From Burkholderiales bacterium UBA1834 (lineage in GTDB: Bacteria > Pseudomonadota > Gammaproteobacteria > Burkholderiales > Burkholderiaceae_C), in the NCBI GenBank assembly GCA_002339015.1, contig DDJC01000086.1, positions 1-22,399 of the forward strand: a stretch of 22,399 nucleotides of DNA. Direction: 5' to 3'. Below, in pieces: positions 1-6,260 of the stretch. Below the pieces are notes generated by a model that made no database searches, had not been told where the DNA came from, and worked only from the letters and a program-made list of their open reading frames with translations. Every line of letters begins with the position of its first letter. The stretch's first letter is position 1. The position numbers and the translations under genes are program-made.

Positions 1-228
1 AAAATTCGGTCGGCGCCAACATGCCAATACCCAATGACGGGTTGCGCCGACGTGTCGGCCCTCCAAGCCCGGCTGGTTCCACTTGGAGATGGCAGCAACC
101 GATTGCGAGTGAAGGGCTGGCGTGTCCGAGGGCAGGTTCGGCAAGCACTGTCGAGGGTCATCGTGCAGCGCCACTCGCTAGGGACGCACATGGTTGCCAT
201 CGCCATAAGCCAAGGGGAAACCCTCTAA
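1..228 (+). CDS. Possible C-terminal fragment of an unidentified protein (5' end outside window)
   Basis: Frame 1 is open from the first base to a TAA at 226-228, giving 75 codons with balanced composition that ends in the residues ISQGETL. I recognise no family. If real, it is the tail of a gene that starts left of the window and ends just before the operator-like repeat of the next operon. Only a single 64-residue Met-initiated stretch supports it, so it could equally be non-coding. Confidence 0.3.
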   Translation, partial: KIRSAPTCQYPMTGCADVSALQARLVPLGDGSNRLRVKGWRVRGQVRQALSRVIVQRHSLGTHMVAIAISQGETL

Positions 229-260
229 TTGTTTGATTTTCTAACAATTTGTGCTACGCT
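227..260 (+). promoter_or_regulatory. Putative promoter with overlapping inverted-repeat operator for the XRE/peptidase operon
   Basis: AATTGTT (227-233) and AACAATT (243-249) form a perfect 7-bp inverted repeat with a 9-bp spacer. It overlaps a -35-like TTGATT (233-238). Sixteen bases further on is TACGCT (255-260), preceded by TG at 252-253 as in an extended -10. Transcription would begin about 20 bases before the first ATG at 288. The local AT-richness stands out. An operator over the -35 fits autorepression by the XRE protein encoded two genes down; that link is inferred from position. Confidence 0.5.
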
Positions 261-287
261 TCGTTCGAATTTCCAACGAGGTGGTCT

Positions 288-638
288 ATGGTCAAGCTGC
301 TTTCCGTGTCGAAGTTTTCTGAGTTGATGCCCGTGCTGGCCGAACGTCTTCGACGTGGCATTGAGCGTGAGCAGCAAGACTGCGCTTTGCCTGACCTGAA
401 CAAGGACCCGTTGTGGGATACCCCAGCCGTAGACTCCAAAACCGTGGCCAAGCTGTCGCCGGTGGTCAAGGAGTTGACCGGCCAAGCCCTTGACCCAAAG
501 TGGATTCAAAAGGGCGGCTACGACTCCATTGAGGAGGCGGTCAGCCACATCATTAGCAAGATCAAGGAGTTTCGCGTCGACCCGCGCGTGGTGCCTACAG
601 CAGTTCCTGCTGAGGAGGTTGCTGCCACGGCACATTGA
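288..638 (+). CDS. Small protein of unknown function, first gene of the peptidase operon; C-terminal half weakly carrier-protein-like
   Basis: This encodes 116 residues starting at MVKLLSVSKF. The start at 288 was preferred over an upstream TTG because ACGAGGTGG lies just before it and the putative promoter ends at 260. There is no signal peptide or membrane segment. The N-terminal half is helical and charged. From about residue 53 the pattern is VDSKTV, then an amphipathic helix, GQALDP and GGYDSIEEAVSHI, which superficially matches the spacing of acyl-carrier-protein folds with a DS at the start of helix 2. That likeness is my own pattern reading. The stop TGA is 11 bases before the XRE start and itself forms part of that gene's GAGGAG ribosome-binding site, so the two are co-transcribed. 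It could instead be an antitoxin-like partner of the regulator. Confidence 0.75.
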   Translation: MVKLLSVSKFSELMPVLAERLRRGIEREQQDCALPDLNKDPLWDTPAVDSKTVAKLSPVVKELTGQALDPKWIQKGGYDSIEEAVSHIISKIKEFRVDPRVVPTAVPAEEVAATAH

Positions 639-649
639 GGAGAGCTCTC

Positions 650-997
650 ATGTCTGAAGAACAAAGTGCGATTGCCGCACGCCTAAAAGAATCTCGCGAA
701 TACCTGGGGCTTTCTCAACAAGAAGTTGCCGATGCAACCGGCCTGTCTCGCTCTGCTGTGTCGCTTTTGGAAAGTGGCCAAAGGCGTGTTTTGGCGCAGG
801 AGCTGCAGACCCTGGCCAAGGTGTATCAAAGGCCTGTGGGCTACTTCACAGGGGAGGAGCCGGTTGACTTCCCCAACGATGTGAACATGCTTGCGCGCCA
901 AGCCTCCGCTCTCTCAGAGAAAGACCGGTCTGAGCTGATGAGGTTCGCTGAATTTCTGGTGCAGAGGTCGCAAGGGGGAGGGGATGACCAAACGTAA
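650..997 (+). CDS. XRE-family helix-turn-helix transcriptional regulator
   Basis: This encodes 115 residues starting at MSEEQSAIAARL. A TTG at 635 opens the same frame, but the ATG at 650 has GAGGAGAG in front of it and is the better start. Residues about 8-63 form a Cro/C1-type HTH: LKESREYLGLSQQEVADAT, then GLSRSAVSLLESGQRR with the recognition helix, then LQTLAKVYQRPVGYFTGEE. The helical tail (residues about 80-110) probably dimerises. It overlaps the metallopeptidase gene downstream by 14 bases. XRE regulators paired with ImmA/IrrE peptidases are well known, for example ImmR/ImmA of ICEBs1, where the peptidase inactivates the repressor. I infer the same arrangement here, with the inverted repeat at 227-249 as the likely operator. 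Confidence 0.9.
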   Translation: MSEEQSAIAARLKESREYLGLSQQEVADATGLSRSAVSLLESGQRRVLAQELQTLAKVYQRPVGYFTGEEPVDFPNDVNMLARQASALSEKDRSELMRFAEFLVQRSQGGGDDQT

Positions 998-1988
998 TTC
1001 CATCCTCACTGGCGTGAGCAGGGCAGCCGAACTCCACGATGAGATGGGGCTGCGTGACAAGCTCAAAGACGGCAGCAAGGCTATCGATGTCTTCGCAGTC
1101 ATCGCGGCGCTCAAGGTCATGGTGCTGTTTCGCCCGCTTGAGGGCCTGCTGGGAGCGTATGTGCCCACGCCAAATGCCGCCGGGATGCTGATTACCACTC
1201 AACGCAATTTGCATATCCAGCGGTTCACGGCCTCTCATGAGCTTGGACATCATGTGCTCAAGCACCATGCCCCCAGTCTCGACTTAAACGTTGGGTTTGT
1301 CGCGCGTGGTGAGAAAAACGGGCACGAACCTCAAGAGGTCGAGGCCGATGCATTCGCCAGCGAGTTTCTTCTTCCAGCTTGGCTCATCGCTGCCCATGCC
1401 CGAAGGCAGGGGTGGGGGCGCGCAGAGCTCAAGAGGGCAGAAATTGTTTACCAGCTGTCATTGCGCTTGGCTGCCAGCTATAGCGCTACTTGCTGGGCGC
1501 TTGCCTCTGCCAAGTTCATCAGCCAGGCTGATGCCAACGCTTTGGCATCGCTGCCGCCAAAGAAATCGAAGATGCAGGCGCTGGAAGATGTCGCTCCGCC
1601 CTCATGGCATCCCGATGTCTGGGTCCTGTCCAAGCGAGATCAGGGCAGCCAGTTGATTGGCGGACCTGACGATTTTCTGGTGCTCAGCCTTGAGGAGCAC
1701 TCAGGTGGCGGCTATGAATGGGATATGGACCCGTTGCCATCCGTTGGGCTGTCGGTCAGGGCGGACCAACGAATCGACAAGAGTGCTGAGCCTGCGCTCA
1801 TCGGGTCTCCCATTACGAGACGCGTAGTAGCGCAAAGCAGTGCTCCAGGACGTACAAGGCTGAAGCTTGAGGAGCGGCGGCCTTGGGAGGGCTCGGGGAA
1901 CGCCATCAACCGCGTCGAGTTCGACCTGGCATTGTGGGGCAAGGAGCCTGTCGGGTTGCTTCGGCCAGAACGGATGTTGGCTGCATGA
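984..1988 (+). CDS. ImmA/IrrE-family metallo-endopeptidase with C-terminal chagasin-like (I42) peptidase-inhibitor domain
   Basis: This encodes 334 residues. The N-terminal part (about 1-190) is an ImmA/IrrE (COG2856) zinc peptidase. It has HELGH at residues 85-89, with the second-shell acidic stretch EVEADAFASEFLLP (118-131) supplying the third ligand. The C-terminal part (about 205-330) is not usual for ImmA. It carries the landmarks of chagasin-type cysteine-peptidase inhibitors: LEEHSGGGYEW (236-246) in place of NPTTGYxW, a glycine turn SAPGRT (286-291), and LEERRPWEG (295-303) in place of the RPW loop. I42 proteins inhibit papain-family (C1) peptidases, and the next gene encodes one. The start ATG overlaps the XRE gene by 14 bases and sits behind an AAGGGGGAGGGG tract. 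The metallopeptidase call is firm; the inhibitor call rests on motifs. Confidence 0.88.
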   Translation: MTKRNSILTGVSRAAELHDEMGLRDKLKDGSKAIDVFAVIAALKVMVLFRPLEGLLGAYVPTPNAAGMLITTQRNLHIQRFTASHELGHHVLKHHAPSLDLNVGFVARGEKNGHEPQEVEADAFASEFLLPAWLIAAHARRQGWGRAELKRAEIVYQLSLRLAASYSATCWALASAKFISQADANALASLPPKKSKMQALEDVAPPSWHPDVWVLSKRDQGSQLIGGPDDFLVLSLEEHSGGGYEWDMDPLPSVGLSVRADQRIDKSAEPALIGSPITRRVVAQSSAPGRTRLKLEERRPWEGSGNAINRVEFDLALWGKEPVGLLRPERMLAA

Positions 1989-2650
1989 CAGAGGTCGGAG
2001 GCATTGTCGTGGAGGCAGATCTGCGAGAGCACTGGACGGGGGTACGAGACCAAGGCGCGCGTTCGTCTTGCTTGGCATGCGCGACGTCGGATGCGCATGC
2101 ACTAGGTCACGGGCTGCCCCATCCGCTCTCAGCTGAGTATCTGTTCTATCACTCGGCACGGGTGATGGGGCCTGGTGGGGCATCCAGTGGGCTGACTTTC
2201 GAGGCGGCAGGCGTTGCCTTGGAGCAAGAGGGGCAGCCCAATGAGGTCGAGTGGCCCTACCAGGCTGAGCAGCCTCAACCATGGTCGGCTCCTGCCGTGT
2301 CTGAGCTGTGGCGGGGGCGCTTTCAGGAGCCTGTCAGTACACAAGACCTTCCCGCTGTGCTTCATGGTGGGCAGCCGGTAGTTTTGGGGTTGCTGATGGT
2401 GCCGGGCTTTTATCGCGTGGCAGCGCCTCACTACATCATTGATGCAGCCGGGGCCGCTGTGGGTGGACATGCGGTGTTGGCCGTCGGCCTTGGGAGGTCC
2501 CCCGGCGGCCGAGATGTCGACCTGCTACTGATTCGGAACAGTTGGGGCTTTCGCTGGGGGTATGGGGGCCACGCATGGCTGCCTATTGGCTACCTCCAAG
2601 ACAAGCTGATTGATTGTCGAGTAGTTGCTGGGGCAAGCACCCAGCATTGA
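1985..2650 (+). CDS. Papain-like (C1 family) cysteine peptidase, cytosolic, no propeptide
   Basis: This encodes 221 residues, using the ATG that overlaps the preceding stop as ATGA (1985-1988). The frame is open further upstream, but the extra sequence is shadow-like. All four papain catalytic landmarks are present: Gln23 (RDQGARSSCLACA) six residues before Cys29, His162 in GGHAVLAVGLG, and Asn185 in IRNSWGFRWGYGG. The length equals a mature papain domain; no signal peptide, inhibitory propeptide or anchor is visible. It should therefore be active inside the cell unless restrained, and the chagasin-like domain translated just before it is the obvious restraint. Coupled translation would keep the two in stoichiometry. 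The substrate is unknown; the XRE repressor, the downstream protein and host proteins are all possible. Confidence 0.88.
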   Translation: MTEVGGIVVEADLREHWTGVRDQGARSSCLACATSDAHALGHGLPHPLSAEYLFYHSARVMGPGGASSGLTFEAAGVALEQEGQPNEVEWPYQAEQPQPWSAPAVSELWRGRFQEPVSTQDLPAVLHGGQPVVLGLLMVPGFYRVAAPHYIIDAAGAAVGGHAVLAVGLGRSPGGRDVDLLLIRNSWGFRWGYGGHAWLPIGYLQDKLIDCRVVAGASTQH

Positions 2651-2660
2651 AGGAGACCTT

Positions 2661-3467
2661 ATGGAATGCGTGCACGGCAAAACATCTCAGGCTTACGCTT
2701 GGCTGGAGGCTGCGGAACGCCTGCTTCTTGCTCGTGACCGAATCTACAACTTGGTGGTCGAGATTGAAACGCCAGGTGCCGTCGATGATGTCTCTAAGGC
2801 AATTGAGAAGAAGGTGGATACATTTTTGCGGCGTAATGACTGTTTGCCAGTCAATACCGTTGCCGACACCATTTTCCCAGCGACCGAGTATAAGGCCGGC
2901 GGCATAGAACAGGTGTTGCGCTACCCGACCGACGTTTACCCCCACATCAAAAGCTTGAATGCAAACCGATGGGGGACGTATGCCTTGCGTCTAGCCGAGC
3001 GGACATGCTCCGACGGCAAAATTATCAAGCCGTTGGAGCTGGTCATCGACAAAATGCGCTCGCAGCTCAGCAACAAGAGCCCACAGCGGGCAGTCTATGA
3101 GCTTGATCTGGGCCTGGAGCCAATGGAACTGAAGCTGTATGAGGCAGAGAAGGACCACAACAATCCGCGGGGGGGGCAATGCCTGAGTCACATCAGCTTG
3201 AAGATTGGGCCTAACCGTGAGCTCTATATGACGGCCCTTTACCGATATCAGTACTTCCTTCAGAAGGCGCTCGGCAACTACAAAGGGTTGGCTCGCTTGC
3301 AGGCGTGTATTGCAAGGGAGGTGGGGCTCTCCGTGGGGCCTCTTGTCTGCCATGCCACGTTGGCGCTCCTCGAAGAGGGGGAGGGCAAGGGTAGATGGAA
3401 TCGTGGGGACCTCGAGCGTTTGGTAGCCGAATGCAAGCAACTGAGTCAGAGTCCTGTCCCGGCTTGA
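2661..3467 (+). CDS. Divergent thymidylate-synthase-fold protein
   Basis: This encodes 268 residues. The start at 2661 has AAGGAGA directly upstream; an in-frame ATG at 2625 lies inside the peptidase gene. The C-terminal half follows the thymidylate synthase / dCMP hydroxymethylase pattern. GGQCLSHISLKI (171-182) corresponds to the PPCHxxxQFYV segment with the catalytic Cys (Cys174). LYMTALYRYQY (188-198) takes the QRSxD position, keeping Arg195 but not the Asp. LGNYKGLARL (204-213) matches the LPFNIASYALL helix, with Asn206 at the pyrimidine-recognition Asn. Next comes GLSVGPLVCHA, where canonical enzymes have VxHxxGDxHxY. The N-terminal half has PVNTVADTIFP (63-73), a pattern I associate with TS-like proteins. 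It could be a pyrimidine-nucleotide enzyme, a nucleotide sensor or an inactive homologue. It is the last gene of the operon. Confidence 0.65.
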   Translation: MECVHGKTSQAYAWLEAAERLLLARDRIYNLVVEIETPGAVDDVSKAIEKKVDTFLRRNDCLPVNTVADTIFPATEYKAGGIEQVLRYPTDVYPHIKSLNANRWGTYALRLAERTCSDGKIIKPLELVIDKMRSQLSNKSPQRAVYELDLGLEPMELKLYEAEKDHNNPRGGQCLSHISLKIGPNRELYMTALYRYQYFLQKALGNYKGLARLQACIAREVGLSVGPLVCHATLALLEEGEGKGRWNRGDLERLVAECKQLSQSPVPA

Positions 3468-3500
3468 CGATAAGCCACTTCGCTCCCCGGTGTCGGCCTA

Positions 3501-3527
3501 GGCGGTGGTCAAGAGGTGGTCACCGCC
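3501..3527 (+). terminator. Weak hairpin between the converging operon and tniQ
   Basis: GGCGGTG (3501-3507) and CACCGCC (3521-3527) can pair across a 13-base loop in the 157-bp gap between two convergent genes. There is no T-tract, so intrinsic termination is uncertain. Confidence 0.25.
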
Positions 3528-3624
3528 CTCCAATGGCTGTTCGAGATGGCTGTGCATCATCGATCGGGGCGGGTGATGCTGTGGGGCTTCTGTATCAGCC
3601 GCTGAACGTCAGGACTCTGGTAGC

Positions 3625-4839
3625 TTAGGCCTGTGTGCCTGAATCGGCAGTCCTCTTAGTTTTCCGCCGCCTTCCGCTTGACCTTATGCACTCAGCATAC
3701 TCCTCTGTTCGGTGTCTGAATGCTTCACGTAGTTCAGGTGAGAGTCCTTCTAAAAGCAAGAACACGTTGGTCGAACCAACAAGGGCAACAGCTGCCTTAC
3801 GGTTTCCTTGGCTCAGATGCCACGTAGCGGTATACGGGAGGTACAGCTGTGCAGCGATAGACGCCAGACTGTCAAGCAGCACATCTTCACCATAGCGATA
3901 AGCTTGATCAGAGAACATGTCGAGAGCCGACTCATTGTTGTGCAAGAGTCTGGACCTTTCATGCGGATTGGTGTGTTCCCAAGCAAAAGCTAGGACTGAG
4001 AGCAGAAAAGGCGCGCCTACTTGGGCAAGCCCTGTTTCGAAGAGTAAGTTGGCTGCGCTCTCGTCAATGGGTGTCTCGAGTAGGTCACCAAGGTGTGTCA
4101 GATCTCTAACATCCCACCAGTCCAGAAATACTCTCAGCAGCTCGGCGCCTCCCGATCTTGCGGTATCTATTAAGTGCAGCATCAGTCGATGCCGAGCGTT
4201 TGGTGCAAGCTCTGGCGCGCTCCGGCTGAGTGTCCGCGTGACTAAGCTGGCATAGGCTTGGTAGCCGGCACTGCAGTGCGATTTTGCCCGCGATGCCGGA
4301 GCTCTTACACCACATACCGGGCAAGGTGCACTAGGTAGCCATGTCCCTGATCTGGCATCAAAGAGGTTCTTGCACGAGTTGCAATGGTCTTGCAACGGTA
4401 GCTGATGCAGCTGGCAAAAGCGAATGGAAGGAAGTTGGTGGGCCACTCGCCAGTGGCCCACTCCGAAGTCTTCGCGATCTTGCTCTACGCAAGACACACA
4501 CTGGCGCAATGCGTACCCGAAGCCGAATACTCTCGTCATTCCGGGAAGATAGTGGTGGAATGCCCCTTTGTCCCCTGCGATTAAAGCATCTCGCCAGCGG
4601 TTGGTGGCCTCCGGTGTGAGGAGGCTGGAGAAGTAGGGGAAGAGCGAGTGCCGCTCGATCAAATTCTCAGCCGACATAGTGCCATTCAGCACCTCAGTGA
4701 CGAAGACCTGCGCCTTGTGCCCATACCGATTGTTGATCGTCCTAGGCTGCCCATTCCCTAAAGTGGCAGATCTGCCAACGTGCAAACACGCAAGATGAAT
4801 TGACATGATTGTTGCGTCAACGGGAAAGGCCGGAATCAT
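3625..4839 (-). CDS. tniQ: TniQ-family transposition protein
   Basis: This encodes 404 residues of the TniQ/TnsD family, the target-selecting or accessory subunit of Tn5053- and Tn7-like transposons. It contains the usual double zinc-binding module: CVSC (114-117), then FCQLH (Cys142, His145), then HCNSC (Cys153, Cys156) and CPVC (Cys173, Cys176). The arrangement DREDFGVGHWRVAHQLP between the first pairs is typical of TniQ. The C-terminal ~220 residues are helical and end in a basic tail (SSGRRRKTKR). No ribosome-binding site is clear at 4839; an internal ATG twelve codons in is an alternative. No tniA/tnsB or tniB/tnsC gene lies in the window. The gene starts about 17 bp inside the first of three terminal-type repeats and reads inward, so it is the gene nearest this end of the element. 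Confidence 0.85.
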   Translation of the reverse strand: MIPAFPVDATIMSIHLACLHVGRSATLGNGQPRTINNRYGHKAQVFVTEVLNGTMSAENLIERHSLFPYFSSLLTPEATNRWRDALIAGDKGAFHHYLPGMTRVFGFGYALRQCVSCVEQDREDFGVGHWRVAHQLPSIRFCQLHQLPLQDHCNSCKNLFDARSGTWLPSAPCPVCGVRAPASRAKSHCSAGYQAYASLVTRTLSRSAPELAPNARHRLMLHLIDTARSGGAELLRVFLDWWDVRDLTHLGDLLETPIDESAANLLFETGLAQVGAPFLLSVLAFAWEHTNPHERSRLLHNNESALDMFSDQAYRYGEDVLLDSLASIAAQLYLPYTATWHLSQGNRKAAVALVGSTNVFLLLEGLSPELREAFRHRTEEYAECIRSSGRRRKTKRTADSGTQA

Positions 4840-4855
4840 GCGTGCTGTTAACCAG

Positions 4856-4982
4856 TTTTGAGACTATGTTTTGAAGTAATGTCCGACTAGGGCTCAAGAT
4901 CGGAAAGAATTTTGAGACTCTGCAGAGCGATGGAGTTAGTTGCTGAAGAGGCTCTTCCCTCTAGCAGCGTTTTGAAACTTTG
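4856..4982 (+). repeat. Three direct 13-bp repeats, probable transposase-binding array at transposon end
   Basis: TTTTGAGACTATG (4856-4868), TTTTGAGACTCTG (4910-4922) and TTTTGAAACTTTG (4970-4982) share the consensus TTTTGARACTNTG in the same orientation, 54 and 60 bp apart. A weaker tandem copy, TTTTGAAGTAATG (4869-4881), follows the first. Multiple spaced direct repeats at a terminus are the hallmark of TnsB/TniA binding sites in Tn7- and Tn5053-like elements. The array lies between tniQ and a disrupted chromosomal gene, exactly where an element end is expected. The exact terminal base and the target duplication could not be fixed from one end. Confidence 0.6.
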
Positions 4983-4987
4983 TTATG

Positions 4988-5098
4988 CATCACCTCGCCC
5001 CCCGGATCGATCAGCGCGGCTTCGTTGGTGGCGTCGCACCAGATCAGGGAGCAGTTCTGGGCGAAGGCGGTGACGGGGAGGGTGAGGCGGTGGAGCAT
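4988..5098 (-). pseudogene. N-terminal fragment of an MBL-fold metallo-hydrolase gene, truncated by the mobile element
   Basis: Read on the minus strand from the ATG at 5098, the sequence encodes MLHRLTLPVTAFAQNCSLIW followed by CDATNEAALIDPGGEV. This is the characteristic start of glyoxalase-II-like MBL-fold hydrolases: the first beta strands, the QNC turn and the DPGG turn. Homology stops after about 36 residues at ~4991, and the 13-bp repeat array begins within a few bases. The zinc-binding HxHxDH motif, normally about 20-30 residues further on, is absent. The remainder of the gene should lie beyond the other end of the element, left of the window. Confidence 0.75.
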
Positions 5099-5375
5099 GG
5101 CGCCCCAAAAGGTAACGCAAAAACTAAGACTCAAACCACCCTTGCTGTCTGAGCTGCCGCAAAACCGGGTCCGTGGCTCATTGCGGGACTTTCCTGTTCA
5201 TGGCGCCCCTGATCCGAGGGGGTGTATACATCGAGCGGGTCCTCCAGTCAGTATGCAACCACCATGCCCGGGCGTGAGCGATGTGCAATTGTCACGCTCT
5301 TTACGAAATCATCCACACACAGTTTAACGGACAGGATTAATTCTGGGCGGTCATTTCCCGTTAAGGACCGTTCCC
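5099..5375. other. Divergent intergenic region between the split MBL gene and the Tat/GMC operon
   Basis: No gene was found in these 277 bp. They would hold the promoter of the truncated MBL gene (leftward) and that of the Tat-protein/GMC pair (rightward). The clear element is AAGGA at 5363-5367, the ribosome-binding site for the ATG at 5376. An AT-rich stretch from about 5308 to 5345 is the likeliest promoter area, but I could not assign -35 and -10 boxes. Confidence 0.4.
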
Positions 5376-6260
5376 ATGCACAACGCAAGCCCTCTGCCGG
5401 AGGGGGTGCCGTCAAGCCTAGCGAGACGGCGGTTCAACACCTCCGCTCTCGGTGCCGCCTGCACGGCTGCCACCTTGCCTGCCCTCAGTGGCCCGGCCCT
5501 GGCCCAATCGGCTAACCCGTCACGCGTCGAACGCCTGCAGGCCATGTTCAACCTGCTGGCACGCGACACGCTGGCAGGCGTCAGCGCTTTTGCGGTGCCT
5601 GGCTCAGACCTGTATTCACTGTGGCAGGGGGTGTCAACCTTCCGGGTGGGCGGTGTGGCGGCGCGCAACGACGCCTTCCTCACCTTCATGTTCGACAACT
5701 ACCTGCCATTGCCGCCTCCCTTGGGCGGCACACTGGGTACGTCGCTGGGCGCTTCATTGCGCGGCGTGTCCCTTTCGTTGGGTGATGGCACCACGCTGAA
5801 TCTGGGCAGCGCGCTGACCGAACTGCTCAATGCCACCGACAGTCTGCCCTTGTCGACCCTGCTGGCCCTGTTGCTGAACGTGCTGGCGCTTACCGTACAG
5901 CCGGCCAGCCTGGTCGGCCCGTTCCTGTCGCCATTCTCGCGGCTGTCCTGGAAGAACAAGGCTCGCGTGCTCGAACTGCTGGAGAACCCCGGACCAGAGG
6001 TGATGCGCGCCATGGGCCCTATCCCCGATCCCCTGCTCAAGACGGTGATTGGCTATGTGCAGTTGATCGCCATCGGGTTGCTGGCCTTTGCTGGTTTTGG
6101 CAGCTACAGCGAATGGGCCGCGCTGGACCCCGCCACACGTACCCTGCGATCCCGGCCCGTGGGCTGGTCCCTCTCCAAGTACCAGCCCAACGGACCCGTT
6201 GAAGGCTGGGACGATTTCAAGGGCTATTACCAAAATCGAAGGAGTGCGAGCGATGCGTGA
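5376..6260 (+). CDS. Tat-exported protein, putative small subunit of the adjacent GMC dehydrogenase
   Basis: This encodes 294 residues with a twin-arginine signal peptide: SLARRRFNTSALG (14-26), a hydrophobic Ala-rich stretch, and a likely cleavage site after PALA (40-43). The start is supported by AAGGA eight bases upstream. The mature protein has an unusual Leu/Gly/Ser-rich segment (about 110-195) containing PLGGTLGTSLGASLRGVSLS and a strongly hydrophobic LSTLLALLLNVLALTV, then a second apolar patch near 222-242. No cofactor motif is visible. The 3' end overlaps the GMC gene by 8 bp. In FAD-dependent gluconate and glucose dehydrogenases a Tat-signal small subunit carries the signal-less flavoprotein across the membrane, and I infer the same role. 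This protein is much longer than those gamma subunits, so it may be an unrelated analogue. Confidence 0.82.
   Translation: MHNASPLPEGVPSSLARRRFNTSALGAACTAATLPALSGPALAQSANPSRVERLQAMFNLLARDTLAGVSAFAVPGSDLYSLWQGVSTFRVGGVAARNDAFLTFMFDNYLPLPPPLGGTLGTSLGASLRGVSLSLGDGTTLNLGSALTELLNATDSLPLSTLLALLLNVLALTVQPASLVGPFLSPFSRLSWKNKARVLELLENPGPEVMRAMGPIPDPLLKTVIGYVQLIAIGLLAFAGFGSYSEWAALDPATRTLRSRPVGWSLSKYQPNGPVEGWDDFKGYYQNRRSASDA

Noticed and set aside
3395..3628. 77-codon plus-strand ORF overlapping the end of the TS-fold gene
   Set aside because: Most of its N-terminal third is out of frame with a well-supported gene, it has no ribosome-binding site and no recognisable motif.
5124..5135. Further copy of the terminal repeat in AGACTCAAACC
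   Set aside because: It matches only a 6-base core in inverted orientation and lies beyond the element boundary, so it is likely chance.
4840..5375. CRISPR array suggested by regularly spaced repeats next to tniQ
   Set aside because: Only three 13-bp repeats with 41- and 47-bp spacers and imperfect copies; this fits transposase-binding sites, not CRISPR repeats.
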